Below are positions 41,218-50,399 of a DNA stretch of 64,000 nucleotides, one piece after another. The first letter of the stretch is position 1. The number at the start of each line of letters is the position of its first letter. The stretch lies in assembly GCF_019247635.1 (NCBI RefSeq), contig NZ_JAFBAR010000090.1, positions 161,583 through 225,582 on the forward strand, read 5' to 3'. Position numbers and translations under genes: made by a program. The notes beneath the pieces were generated by a model. That model was not told where the DNA came from. It did no database searches and worked only from the letters and a program-made list of their open reading frames with translations. This DNA comes from Mycobacterium sp. (lineage in GTDB: Bacteria > Actinomycetota > Actinomycetes > Mycobacteriales > Mycobacteriaceae).

Positions 41218-41269
41218 ACCGCCTATCCGTAACGACGACCCAACTAACTCCCGCACTGGAAGGGCGCCG

Positions 41270-42319
41270 ATGTTCAAGCACCGCATGAGGACTTTGCGCT
41301 GGCGACGCCTGTCTTCCTCAGGTTTCGGGCTCGCATTGGTTGTCGGTGTTGCTGCGTGTCAAGGCGGTGGGGGTAGTGACGTCGTTGGCGGCGGAGGGCT
41401 GACCAACGCGGGCACGATCATCACGCTGGTCGCGTATTCAGTACCAGAACCGGGTTGGAGCAAGGTGATTCCTGCGTTCAACGCCTCCGAGGAGGGCAAG
41501 CGCATCCAGGTGGTTACCTCCTATGCAGCCTCTGCCGACCAATCACGCGGCGTCGTCGAGGGAAAACCTGCGGACGTGGTGAACTTCTCCGTCGGGCCCG
41601 ACATCACCCGGTTGGTCAAGGCCGGAAAGGTTTCCGGGGACTGGGACACCGACGGCACCAACGGGATTCCGTTCGGCTCGGTGGTGACGCTGGTGGTGCG
41701 CAAAGGCAATCCGAAGAACATCAGGGATTGGGACGATCTATTGCGTCCCGGCGTCGAGGTCATCACACCCAGCCCGCTCAGTTCGGGTTCGGCCAAGTGG
41801 AATCTGCTGGCCCCCTACGCCGTCAAGAGCGGCGGTGGCCGGGATAGTCAAGCGGGTGTGGATTTCATCGCGAACCTGGTGCGTGAACACGTGAAACTGC
41901 GCCCCGGATCGGGGCGGCTAGCCACCGATGTCTTTGTTGAAGGCAGCGGGGATGTGTTGATCAGCTACGAGAATGAAGCGATTGCCGCTGAGCGGCAAGG
42001 CAAACCGGTTGAGCACGTCAACCCCACGCAGACGTTCAAGATCGAGAATCCGGTGGCGGTGGTCAGTACCAGCCCGCACCTAGACGCGGCGATCACGTTC
42101 AAGAACTTTCAGTACACCGCGGTAGCGCAACGGCTTTGGGCACAGGCGGGTTTCCGGCCCGTCGACCCGGCCGTTGCCAGCGACTTCCGGGATCAGTTTC
42201 CGGTGCCGGTGAAGCTATGGACCATCGCAGATCTCGGCGGCTGGCCGACGGTGGATTCGAGCCTGTTCGACAAGAACACCGGCAGCATCACCAAGATCTA
42301 CCTGCAGGCCACCGGATGA
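41270..42319 (+). CDS. subI: Sulfate/thiosulfate ABC transporter substrate-binding lipoprotein
   Basis: 349 residues from ATG 41270 with GGAAGGG upstream. Signal peptide with lipobox VAAC (Cys near residue 28), then a periplasmic-binding-protein fold with SVPEPGWSKVIPAF, FSVGPDITRLV and VITPSPLSSGSAKWNLLAPY, as in the Sbp/CysP family. It captures sulfate outside the membrane and delivers it to CysT-CysW. The stop overlaps cysT by 4 bp. Confidence 0.94.
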   Translation: MFKHRMRTLRWRRLSSSGFGLALVVGVAACQGGGGSDVVGGGGLTNAGTIITLVAYSVPEPGWSKVIPAFNASEEGKRIQVVTSYAASADQSRGVVEGKPADVVNFSVGPDITRLVKAGKVSGDWDTDGTNGIPFGSVVTLVVRKGNPKNIRDWDDLLRPGVEVITPSPLSSGSAKWNLLAPYAVKSGGGRDSQAGVDFIANLVREHVKLRPGSGRLATDVFVEGSGDVLISYENEAIAAERQGKPVEHVNPTQTFKIENPVAVVSTSPHLDAAITFKNFQYTAVAQRLWAQAGFRPVDPAVASDFRDQFPVPVKLWTIADLGGWPTVDSSLFDKNTGSITKIYLQATG

Positions 42320-43182
42320 CGACCGCAATATCGTCTGATCCGCGCGAGCTCGTCACGCCGCCGGCGCCGGCGACTGTCCGCGTACCGGATCGGCAGGCTA
42401 CCGCCTCACTCCAGATCGGGGTGGTGACGCTGTGGCTTTCGGTGATCGTATTGTTGCCACTGGCCGCTATCGCCTGGCAAGCGATCGGCGGTGGCTGGCA
42501 AGCCTTCTGGCTGGCCGTCACCTCACACGCCGCCCTGGAGTCGTTCCGCGTGACGTTGATCATTTCCGTTGTGGTCACGGTGCTCAATGTTGTGTTCGGT
42601 TTGCTGACCGCCTGGGTGCTGGTGCGTGATGACTTCGTCGGAAAGGGATTGCTGGACGCGGTGATCGACCTCCCGTTCGCGCTCCCGACGATCGTCACCA
42701 GCCTCGTCATGCTGGCTCTGTACGGCAAGAACAGCCCGGTTGGCCTGCACCTGCAGCACACGCCGCCAGGGGTGACGATGGCGCTGGCTTTCGTCACGTT
42801 GCCGTACGTGGTGCGGGCCGTGCAGCCGGTTCTACTGGCGCTCGATCGGGAAGTCGAGGAGGCGGCGGCAGCCTTGGGGGCCAGTAGCTTCAAGGTCTTC
42901 ACCTCGATCGTGCTGCCGGCGTTGTTGCCAGCGTTGTTATCAGGCGCGGGCATGTCGTTTTCGCGCGCGATCGGCGAGTTCGGTTCCGTAGTGACGATCG
43001 GCGGCGCAGTGCCGGGCAGGACCGAAGTCTCCTCGCAGTGGATTCGCTCGTTGATCGAAAACGACGACCGCACGGGGGCCGCTGCGATATCGATTGTGCT
43101 GCTGTCGATCTCGTTCGTGGTGTTGTTCATATTGCGGATCGTCGGTGGGCGTACAGCCAAGCGGGAGGAGGCCGCCCGATGA
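42316..43182 (+). CDS. cysT: Sulfate ABC transporter permease CysT
   Basis: 288 residues with six hydrophobic helices. The permease EAA loop reads EVEEAAAALGASSFKVFTSI, and SRAIGEFGSVVTIGG is the CysT/CysU signature. ATGA overlaps with subI upstream and cysW downstream show tight coupling. It forms the membrane channel with CysW. Confidence 0.95.
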   Translation: MTTAISSDPRELVTPPAPATVRVPDRQATASLQIGVVTLWLSVIVLLPLAAIAWQAIGGGWQAFWLAVTSHAALESFRVTLIISVVVTVLNVVFGLLTAWVLVRDDFVGKGLLDAVIDLPFALPTIVTSLVMLALYGKNSPVGLHLQHTPPGVTMALAFVTLPYVVRAVQPVLLALDREVEEAAAALGASSFKVFTSIVLPALLPALLSGAGMSFSRAIGEFGSVVTIGGAVPGRTEVSSQWIRSLIENDDRTGAAAISIVLLSISFVVLFILRIVGGRTAKREEAAR

Positions 43183-43997
43183 CGTCGACGACAGTGGTTC
43201 GCTATCTGGCCCGACATGTCGCAGTGGCCTACATCGGGGTAATGATCATCGTTCCGGCGACGCTGATCCTGTGGCGGACGTTCAAACCCGGCTTCGGCCA
43301 GTTCTACGACTGGGTCAGCACCCCGGCGGCGAGATCGGCGCTGAACCTCTCACTACTCATCTTGGTCATCGTGGTGCCGCTCAACGTGGTTTTCGGCGTT
43401 GTCACCTCGCTGCTCCTGGCGCGCAGGCGATTTCGCGGAAAAGCTGTGCTACAGGCGATCCTGGATCTGCCGTTCTCGGTCTCGCCCATCATCGTGGGCG
43501 TTGCGCTGATCGTGCTGTGGGGATCGGCCGGCGCGCTGGGCTTCGTCGAAAACGATTGGGGTGTCAGGATCATCTTCGGGCTGCCCGGCATGGTGCTGGC
43601 CAGCATTTTCGTCACCCTGCCATTCGTGGTCCGTGAGGTTACGCCCGTCCTCAATGAGGTGGGAACTGAGCAGGAAGAAGCCGCGGCAACCCTGGGGTCC
43701 AACTGGTGGCAAACGTTCTGGCGAATCACGCTGCCGTCTATCCGGTGGGGCCTGACCTACGGCGTCGTCCTGACCACGGCACGCACGCTCGGCGAATTCG
43801 GCGGAGTGATCATGGTGTCGTCCAACCTCGCTGGGAAGTCGCAGACGTTGACGCTGCTGGTAAACGACCGGTACCAGCGCGGAGCGCAGTACGGCGCCTA
43901 CGCGTTGTCGACGCTTCTGATGAGTGTTGCGGTCACGTTCTTGATCGTCAAGGCGATTCTGCTGGTTCGCCGGGCAAGAGCGAATAAGCAAGCCTGA
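43179..43997 (+). CDS. cysW: Sulfate ABC transporter permease CysW
   Basis: 272 residues with six helices. EAA loop EQEEAAATLGSNWWQTFWRI and ARTLGEFGGVIMVSSN are typical of CysW. It starts in an ATGA overlap with cysT. No ATPase gene (cysA) follows: the next gene is an opposite-strand SRPBCC protein, so the ATPase must come from elsewhere in the genome. Confidence 0.95.
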   Translation: MTSTTVVRYLARHVAVAYIGVMIIVPATLILWRTFKPGFGQFYDWVSTPAARSALNLSLLILVIVVPLNVVFGVVTSLLLARRRFRGKAVLQAILDLPFSVSPIIVGVALIVLWGSAGALGFVENDWGVRIIFGLPGMVLASIFVTLPFVVREVTPVLNEVGTEQEEAAATLGSNWWQTFWRITLPSIRWGLTYGVVLTTARTLGEFGGVIMVSSNLAGKSQTLTLLVNDRYQRGAQYGAYALSTLLMSVAVTFLIVKAILLVRRARANKQA

Positions 43998-44014
43998 CAA
44001 GGACCGCTTGCGGC

Positions 44015-44488
44015 TCAGCCCACCAGTTCGGCGGCCAGCTTCGCCAGCACCCCGCGCGCGTAGCCCTGCCACATGCGGGCGAATGCCGGCAGCAGCGGTG
44101 CGGCCGCACCCGACTTCGCGTGGATGATCCACTGCCAGGTCACCTTGGTTGCGGTGCCCGCGGGGTCAAAACTCCACTTGCCCTCGACCAGGCGCACCAG
44201 CAGTGCCAGCGGGCCCTGGACGCCGGACAGCGTGTAGGCGAACGACCGCGGCGGGTCGACATTGGTCAGCTCCTCGAAAACGCTTCCGCCGCCGACCATT
44301 CGGACGACGCGGGTCTGGCCCGCGGCATCCCAGGCACCCGTCTGCTCGGCAACCTGCTTGACCGGCGGCATCACCCCGTACCACCGCGAACAGATCACTG
44401 GCAGCGGTATCGGAAGGGTGCGGGCGAACGCATCCTCCACCGCGACGGGTATGACTCGGGACTGCTCGGCGACGACGGACCTGGCCAT
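44015..44488 (-). CDS. SRPBCC (START-like) superfamily protein
   Basis: 157 residues from ATG 44488. A helix-grip fold is suggested by the hydrophobic pattern and GSVFEELTNVDPPRSFAYTL ... TKVTWQWIIH, common in mycobacterial polyketide-cyclase/dehydrase-like lipid-binding proteins. Ligand unknown. It converges with cysW. A long palindrome separates it from the upstream gene. Confidence 0.8.
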   Translation of the reverse strand: MARSVVAEQSRVIPVAVEDAFARTLPIPLPVICSRWYGVMPPVKQVAEQTGAWDAAGQTRVVRMVGGGSVFEELTNVDPPRSFAYTLSGVQGPLALLVRLVEGKWSFDPAGTATKVTWQWIIHAKSGAAAPLLPAFARMWQGYARGVLAKLAAELVG

Positions 44489-44514
44489 CAGATGCACTCT
44501 AGCGCGCGAGTCTC

Positions 44515-44582
44515 TGGCGCGAGCAGACGCAAAGGCACCTATTTCGGCGCCGAAATGGTGCCTTTAGCGTCTGCTCGCGCCA
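44515..44582. repeat. 68-bp near-perfect palindrome
   Basis: The arms (about 34 bp each, starting TGGCGCGAGCAGACGC and AAAGGCACC) are complementary except for single-base shifts around a GGCGCC centre. It lies between two minus-strand genes. The right arm encodes the last codons and the TAA stop of the upstream gene. It could act as terminator or mRNA stabiliser, or be a mobile palindromic repeat. Confidence 0.85.
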
Positions 44583-45637
44583 GCTGCCAGCCGGGGGGCG
44601 GCCCGTCCGGTGATCAGCGGCAGGTCGAAGAAGCTCTGGATGCCCGCCGGGGCGGCGCAGGTAGCCGGGACCGCGTTGACGCAGTGCGCCGCCGTCGCGA
44701 CGATTCCGGGATGGCTCTGCAGTCCCGCCGCCACGCTCTCCGGCTGCCAGCCCTTGACCGTCACAAAGGTGTCCGGGTTGCCGCGCACTTCGATCTCGTA
44801 ACGCTCGCCAGCAGGCTCGAAAGACCAAGGCGGATGCAGGTTTTCGGACCCCATCAGCCAGTTCACGGTGATCTGGACGACGGCCGTGTCACCGACCAGT
44901 GCCTCCCACGTGAAGCGGCGTCCGGCGACCTGGCCGGGTTCGATGACGCCGATCGGCGAGTCGATCGGCGCGGTCGCCACGGCCACCTCCTGCGAGGTCC
45001 GGACCTTCGGATCCGCGGCGAAGCCCAGGCGGTCGACACACAATCGAACCGACTGGATGAAGCCGCCGTCGAGCAGCTTTTGCATCGGTCCGGTCAGTGC
45101 GCTGTCCGGCGTTCCCCCAAAGCCCATCACATAGCGCAGCACGTCGGGCGCACCGTACGTGCGCAGATCCGAAAACTCCTCGGCGCGAACGAAAGTCACA
45201 CCGGTGGACATCACCGACAGCAGCAACGGAAACAGCTCGGTGGCCGCGCCCGGCCCGATGCCGGCCCCGTGCAGCGTCGCATTGCCCGCCTGGGCGGCGA
45301 CTTCCAGCGGGGCGCCCTCTTTCTCGCTCGGGTAGAACCAGCCGAGGGGAGTCACGACGTTCTTGCCGGAGCGCAGCAGCGCGGCGACTTCGTCGACGTT
45401 GGGCATCAACGGGGCGTAGATCACAGCGTCGGCGTCCAGTGCGAGTATGTCGTCGACGCTATTGGTCGCCGTCACCCCCAACGGTGGCGTGCCGACAATG
45501 TCGCCAACGTCCTTGCCGCTCTTGGCTTCCGAATGCACCCAGCAGCCGACAAGTTCCAGCTCGGGATGTTCCAGCACGCCTCTGATCGCCGCCACGCCAA
45601 CCCCACCCGTTGCCCATTGCACAACCCGCAGGCTCAT
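44564..45637 (-). CDS. NAD(P)-dependent dehydrogenase/dihydrodipicolinate-reductase-like protein (Rv1059-like)
   Basis: 357 residues from ATG 45637. N-terminal Rossmann motif VVQWATGGVGVAAIRGVLEHPELELVG is followed by ADAVIYAPLMPNVDEVAALL, the mycobacterial family resembling the DapB N-terminal domain. Substrate unknown. The last six or so codons and the stop lie inside the 68-bp palindrome, so the C-terminus LAAGASRR may derive from the repeat. Confidence 0.88.
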   Translation of the reverse strand: MSLRVVQWATGGVGVAAIRGVLEHPELELVGCWVHSEAKSGKDVGDIVGTPPLGVTATNSVDDILALDADAVIYAPLMPNVDEVAALLRSGKNVVTPLGWFYPSEKEGAPLEVAAQAGNATLHGAGIGPGAATELFPLLLSVMSTGVTFVRAEEFSDLRTYGAPDVLRYVMGFGGTPDSALTGPMQKLLDGGFIQSVRLCVDRLGFAADPKVRTSQEVAVATAPIDSPIGVIEPGQVAGRRFTWEALVGDTAVVQITVNWLMGSENLHPPWSFEPAGERYEIEVRGNPDTFVTVKGWQPESVAAGLQSHPGIVATAAHCVNAVPATCAAPAGIQSFFDLPLITGRAAPRLAAGASRR

Positions 45638-46116
45638 GAACACGTTCTACTCCTCGATCGGTGCCGATGACCCGTCGGGTTGCGCGGAGCTAAGCACGGT
45701 CGAAGTTGTCCAGGTGAACCCGGGGCAGACCCCGCGGATCCCGACCGGGCGGCCGTACGATGCACTCGTCATGATCGCGTCCATCGGCTCGTGAAGAGGG
45801 CCCGAGTACCGCCGCCTGCGACCACCATCGGGGGCCGCGTTGGAGCAGGGCTCTATGTCCCGGTGCCATCCCTAGCGTTCGGCCGCGCGGCGGTTGCCGG
45901 CACGGCTGCCATGACTTAGCGGGAGGTGCGAGATGCATGCCGGCCGCGGCCAGCGGTCACCTCGGGCGGCAGGATGGAAACCGGATACGAGCCGTTCGCG
46001 CAGGAACCGGTGTACATCGATTACAGCCCCAGCGGTGTCGGGACGACAACCTTTGGCACTTGACGTAACGGCTTGCGCTGCAAAGCTTTACAGAACTTAC
46101 CGAAGTCGTGATTGCT
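45638..46116. other. Intergenic region, no convincing gene
   Basis: 479 bp between the Rv1059-like gene start and the fadD14 stop. Short open frames exist on both strands, but none has an RBS, family resemblance or consistent coding character. In M. tuberculosis this position holds Rv1060; I cannot recognise it here. Confidence 0.4.
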
Positions 46117-47751
46117 TCAGTTGTGAACCTCGCTGACCTGGTATGCACCCTCCGCGTACCGCGACCGGATGGTCTTCTTGTCGTACTTGCCCACGCTGGT
46201 GCGCGGAACTTCGTCCGCAAACGCCCAACGTTCGGGCAACCACCACCGAGCGACCTTGTCCGCGAGGAACTTTCGCAGAGCGGCAGCTTCGACGCTGGCT
46301 CCTTGCCGCACCACGACGACGGCCAGTGGACGTTCCTGCCAGCGCTCGTCAGGAACCCCGACGACCGCCGCCTCGACGACGTCGGGATGGCCGATCAGGC
46401 AGTTCTCCAACTCGACCGAAGAGATCCATTCCCCGCCGGATTTGATGACGTCCTTGGCGCGGTCGGTCAGGGTGATGAAACCGTGCTCGTCGATGCGGCC
46501 GACGTCGCCGGTGCGCAACCAGCCCGAGTCGAACTTCGAACTGTCGTGCCCCAGGTAGTAGGAACCGGTGATCCAGGGCCCGCGAACCTCCACCTCACCC
46601 ACGGCTTTGCCGTCGTTGGGCAGCACCTGGCCGTGGTCATTGACAATGCGCGCCTCGACGCCACACACCGGTTGGCCCTGGGTCACCCGGAACGCCCAAT
46701 GCTGGTCTTCCGGGGTCCCTGGCGGCGGCCACGCCATGCTGGCCAGGGGTGACGTCTCCGTCATCCCCCACAATTGCCGGATCTCGACGTTGTGCTTGTC
46801 CTCGAAGGTTCGCATCAGTGACTCGGGCACGGCCGACCCGCCGCACGCGACCCTGCGCAACGACGACATGTCATGGCCGGGATCCTCGTCCAGGCGATGC
46901 ATGACGTCGTTCCAGATGGTCGGAACGGCGCCGGCCACCGTGGGCCGCTGCGTCTCGACCAGGTGGATCAGCGACTGCGCATCCAGGTGACAATCGGGCA
47001 GCACCAGGTCGGCACCGGCCATCAGCGCCGCGTAGGGCAGGCCCCACGCATTGGCGTGAAACATCGGCACGATCGGCAGCACCCGATCGCTGGACCCGAC
47101 GTCGAGCCCGTTGGCCGTACACGCCGCCATGGTATGCAGATAGCTCGAACGGTGGCTGTAGACAACGCCTTTGGGGTTGCCGGTGGTGCCGCTGGTGTAA
47201 CACATTGCGGCGGCTGAGTTTTCGTCGATGTTCGGCCAGTCGAATTCTGTCGACTCGCCGTCGAGCACGTCGGCGAAGCGCAGCACGGTCTTCCCGGATT
47301 CTTCCAGTTGCGCGGTGTCACCCTGCCCGACCGCGATCACGGTGTGCACAGTGCCGAGATTGGCTAATACCGGCGCCAGCAGTTTGGCCAATGACAGGTC
47401 GACCAGGACAATCCGGTCTTCGGCCTCGTTAGCGACATGGGTGATCTGCTCGGGGAAGAGCCGGATGTTCAGGGTGTGCAGCACCGCTCCCATCGACGGG
47501 ACCGCGAGGTAGGTCACCAGGTGTTCGGTGTTGTTCCACATGAACGTGGCGACCCGCTCGTCGCCGGTCACGCCGAGGCGCCGCAGGGCGTGCGCCAGCT
47601 GCGCGGCCTGCCGACCGACGTCGCGGTAATTGGTGTGCCGATAGCCACCGTCACCCGTCGCGGTGGTGACCGTTCGTCGCCCGTGGACACCACAGCCGTG
47701 CCGCATGATCGCGGCAATCGTGAGCGAGAAGTCCTGCATCGTCCCGTACAT
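46117..47751 (-). CDS. fadD14: Medium-chain fatty acid-CoA ligase
   Basis: 544 residues. AMP-forming acyl-CoA synthetase: P-loop YTSGTTGNPKGVVYSH, LWGMTETSP, GWLRTGDVGRIDEHGF, and the C-terminal lysine region PRTSVGKYDKK. It activates fatty acids by adenylation and thioesterification. It closely follows the FadD14 pattern. ATG 47739 is an alternative start. The beta-propeller gene lies 109 bp upstream on the same strand. Confidence 0.92.
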   Translation of the reverse strand: MYGTMQDFSLTIAAIMRHGCGVHGRRTVTTATGDGGYRHTNYRDVGRQAAQLAHALRRLGVTGDERVATFMWNNTEHLVTYLAVPSMGAVLHTLNIRLFPEQITHVANEAEDRIVLVDLSLAKLLAPVLANLGTVHTVIAVGQGDTAQLEESGKTVLRFADVLDGESTEFDWPNIDENSAAAMCYTSGTTGNPKGVVYSHRSSYLHTMAACTANGLDVGSSDRVLPIVPMFHANAWGLPYAALMAGADLVLPDCHLDAQSLIHLVETQRPTVAGAVPTIWNDVMHRLDEDPGHDMSSLRRVACGGSAVPESLMRTFEDKHNVEIRQLWGMTETSPLASMAWPPPGTPEDQHWAFRVTQGQPVCGVEARIVNDHGQVLPNDGKAVGEVEVRGPWITGSYYLGHDSSKFDSGWLRTGDVGRIDEHGFITLTDRAKDVIKSGGEWISSVELENCLIGHPDVVEAAVVGVPDERWQERPLAVVVVRQGASVEAAALRKFLADKVARWWLPERWAFADEVPRTSVGKYDKKTIRSRYAEGAYQVSEVHN

Positions 47752-47860
47752 CGATGTACCGCCTTTGGGGTCGCGCGCGTGATGTCCAGTGGGCGAATGC
47801 TATCGCCGTGCGGACAGTGCGAAACGGGTTCCCCCGGGTAGCGGGCGTAACCGCAGGCCG

Positions 47861-48931
47861 TCAGGCGAGTGCGGGCTCGTACTGCAGCAGCTCGGGCATG
47901 GTCCACTCGGCCGGATCGTCGAGCTCCGACTGCCCGGCCGAGATGACAGGTGTCAGCGTGATCGAGCCGGCGTAGTCGGCGATGTATAGGTGAGCACCGT
48001 CGGGGCTTTCGACCACGCACGACGGCTGCGTGGCCCGCATGATGCCGACGACATCCTGGGTCAGCGTGCACAACGCCGTGACGCGGTCCTCGCTAACCAA
48101 GTAGGCACGGTCGCCGTCGCCGCTGAGGGCCAACTGCGTGACCAGGCCGCCGATCTCGGCGATCTTGCGCGTGCCGGTGATCTTGGTCGTGCGGGTGTCG
48201 ACGAAGTCGACCACCGCACCGAAGTCGGGGCCGCAACTCGCGACATAGGCCATGACGCCGTCGTGGCTGATCGCGACGTCGCGGATCGCGGAACCGATGT
48301 CGACGGTTCCGAGGATGCGGCGCGCACCGGAGCGGGTGGAGCTCTTCTTCCGGCGCCAACTCGAACGTCCGTCATCGGCCTGGGCACCGGTTGCGATGAC
48401 GAGCAGCCGACCGCCGGCCGGCCCGTTGGTGCCGACATACAACCGCCCCCCGTCGGGGCTGAGGCGCACACACTCGATGGTGGTGCCCGCCGTTTCCGCC
48501 ACGTCGATCACGTCGATCCGGTTCGTCGTCGTGTCCAGGACGGCGATGTCAGCGCGCCAGACGCCATTTTGGCCGGCGTAGACGTACTTGCCGTCCGAAC
48601 TCACGGTCAGGTCGCTGACACTGAGCGCCAGCGGATGGGTAGCGACGACCGTGTTGGTCGCGGCGTCGATGACCTCGATGGAGTCGTATGCGTTCGAAAC
48701 GGTGCTGACGTACGCGCGGTCGGGGCCCATTGCTATCGCGAACGGCTCGGTGACTTGGGCGACGACCTCGAGGACTCGGCAGGTCTCGGTGTCGATGACC
48801 GCCACGCTGTCGTCGCCGTAATTGGTCACTAACAGTCGGCTGCCATCGGCGCTGACGACGATGCCGCTAATCGGACCCCTATGCACCGGAATCTCGACGA
48901 GGGCATCTGGGACATCTGTCTCGAGGCTCAT
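47861..48931 (-). CDS. YVTN-type seven-bladed beta-propeller protein (Rv1057-like)
   Basis: 356 residues from ATG 48931 (MSLETDVPDALVEIP). Repeated blade motifs (GSRLLVTNYGDDSVAVIDT, DGKYVYAGQNG, DGGRLYVGTNG, DGAHLYIADYAG) give about seven YVTN/NHL-like blades. No signal peptide is seen, so it is probably cytoplasmic. The M. tuberculosis homologue is strongly stress-regulated (MprAB, SigE, TcrXY). The long AT-rich upstream gap would suit complex regulation here too. Confidence 0.88.
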   Translation of the reverse strand: MSLETDVPDALVEIPVHRGPISGIVVSADGSRLLVTNYGDDSVAVIDTETCRVLEVVAQVTEPFAIAMGPDRAYVSTVSNAYDSIEVIDAATNTVVATHPLALSVSDLTVSSDGKYVYAGQNGVWRADIAVLDTTTNRIDVIDVAETAGTTIECVRLSPDGGRLYVGTNGPAGGRLLVIATGAQADDGRSSWRRKKSSTRSGARRILGTVDIGSAIRDVAISHDGVMAYVASCGPDFGAVVDFVDTRTTKITGTRKIAEIGGLVTQLALSGDGDRAYLVSEDRVTALCTLTQDVVGIMRATQPSCVVESPDGAHLYIADYAGSITLTPVISAGQSELDDPAEWTMPELLQYEPALA

Positions 48932-49416
48932 GCTGGTCACTGCCTTTGCTGTGTTCGTCGGCGCGGGCGGCGAGCGACACGACAACCGCGCGCCAGACTC
49001 GCTGCCCCGGATCAATCCGCAATTAAGCACCGGATTCAGGTGCCGTTATGACGGCTTAGAAACGCTTTTGCAAAGGATTCTAGCGGCCCGAATTCTGGCC
49101 AAAAATAATTTAATTAGAGCCGTGTTACCCATGTCACGTTATAAAAGGATGCTGCGCAAAGTCCGCGAATATCACGTGGGCGGACACGCGCTCACCGGCA
49201 AACCAGGGCGTCGCACTTGACGTGCTAATAAATCCATGCTGGCTAAGCCACGGCTCCAACGCTCAGCGGACGCTCATATAAGAATGTTCTTAGACTCGCC
49301 GAACGAAAGAGTGAAATATCACACTCCGGCAGTGCGGCCTCGGCGAGGCATATCGAGCGGCACAAAGGAATCGCAACACTTAGCTGGTTTGTGTTGTTTT
49401 CGTCCCATCGGATGAC
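48932..49416. other. AT-rich intergenic region upstream of the beta-propeller gene
   Basis: 485 bp, notably A/T-rich from about 49085 to 49330 (for example AAAAATAATTTAATTAG and CATATAAGAATG). It contains one small basic ORF (49131-49220; MSRYKRMLRKVREYHVGGHA...) without a clear RBS. It is probably a control region for the divergent or upstream promoters; no gene is called with confidence. Confidence 0.5.
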
Positions 49417-50187
49417 TCAGCTGAACTTGGTGCGCGGCCGGTCCAGTCGCGTGCTGTCGATGATGATGTCGACCTTCTCGTTGTAGAACGCGATCAGGTT
49501 GGCGATCGCCGCGACGGCGGGTAGCGGATAGTGATACGTCCACGCCAGGTCTTGATGCACCGTGTCGCCCACCCGCACCGACCAGTAATCCGACGTCACG
49601 CCCTTGTACGGGCACAGCGACTGCGTGGGGCTGGGTTCCAGGTGCTCGAACGCGATATCGGTCGGGTCGATGTAATACCTCGTCGGCAAACCGGTTTCAA
49701 ACAACAGGACCGCGGACCGGGCGTCGGCCAGTGGCAGGCCGTCAAGCTCCACCCGAACGTGGCGGTGCGAACGCAACGCGTCCACCCGCGTATACGGGTT
49801 GCGTGGGTGCCCGTAGATCGGCTCGTCTTCCTCGAACCAGCGCAGCGAATCCCAGTCGAATCGCACGGTGCCCGCGACGGGGCCGTCACCGTCGGCGTCG
49901 AATACCCGCGCGGCCGACGGGTGAGTCTGGCCACCGCCAACCAGGGAGTGCAGCCGCGACGGGCCCAACTGCACTTTCTGTGGATGGTCCTCGTCGCGCA
50001 GGAACTCCGCGCGAACGTCGGTCAGCGGAATGTAGTACTGCGGGTAGTACGGGAACTCCCACACGTAGCGCGCGGCGGTGGTGTCGAAAACCAGCTCGGG
50101 TCCGAGATAGCCACGGACCCGACGCGGTGCGGGCTCGATTCGCCCACGCGCGGCGGCCAGCTGCGGGTACTCCTGCTCGGCACTCAT
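49417..50187 (-). CDS. DUF427 domain protein (Rv1056-like)
   Basis: 256 residues. Two DUF427 (Mss4-like beta) repeats: the second contains PTRYYIDPTDIAFEHLEPS, then CPYKGVTSDYWSVRVG and FYNEKVDIIIDS, the family signature. The first contains YYIPLTDVRAEFL. The M. tuberculosis homologue Rv1056 is a conserved protein of unknown function, near a tRNA/integrase scar. Start ATG 50187. Confidence 0.9.
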   Translation of the reverse strand: MSAEQEYPQLAAARGRIEPAPRRVRGYLGPELVFDTTAARYVWEFPYYPQYYIPLTDVRAEFLRDEDHPQKVQLGPSRLHSLVGGGQTHPSAARVFDADGDGPVAGTVRFDWDSLRWFEEDEPIYGHPRNPYTRVDALRSHRHVRVELDGLPLADARSAVLLFETGLPTRYYIDPTDIAFEHLEPSPTQSLCPYKGVTSDYWSVRVGDTVHQDLAWTYHYPLPAVAAIANLIAFYNEKVDIIIDSTRLDRPRTKFS

Positions 50188-50399
50188 GCTCGGCCTCGCC
50201 TACTGACCCCGATAGGCGGCCAGGGGTGCGCTGACCCGGGCCGCCCAGATATCCCTACAACCAGCTCGGCGAGGGCACACCACCCGATGTGCCCGCCTCT
50301 GCGCGACAACTTCATTCGCGGCACGGCTGATCGCGTTCACCCTGTCAGCTTGCCACCCGCGAGTACCGTCTGCGGCGTCGCGCTGGTGCCCGCCGGGGG

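Noticed and set aside
40928..41288. Long open frames on both strands upstream of subI
   Set aside because: They run through the predicted promoter and the polycysteine leader in other frames, and lack any domain pattern.
44120..45670. A 516-codon open frame on the plus strand
   Set aside because: It lies antisense to the Rv1059-like and SRPBCC genes, has Arg/Gly/His-biased composition typical of GC-rich shadow frames, and no family resemblance.
46108..46752. Plus-strand frame opposite fadD14
   Set aside because: Shadow of the acyl-CoA ligase; no RBS and no family match.
49131..49220. 29-codon basic ORF in the AT-rich gap
   Set aside because: No Shine-Dalgarno sequence, no leaderless-type spacing and no recognised family; kept only as part of the region note.
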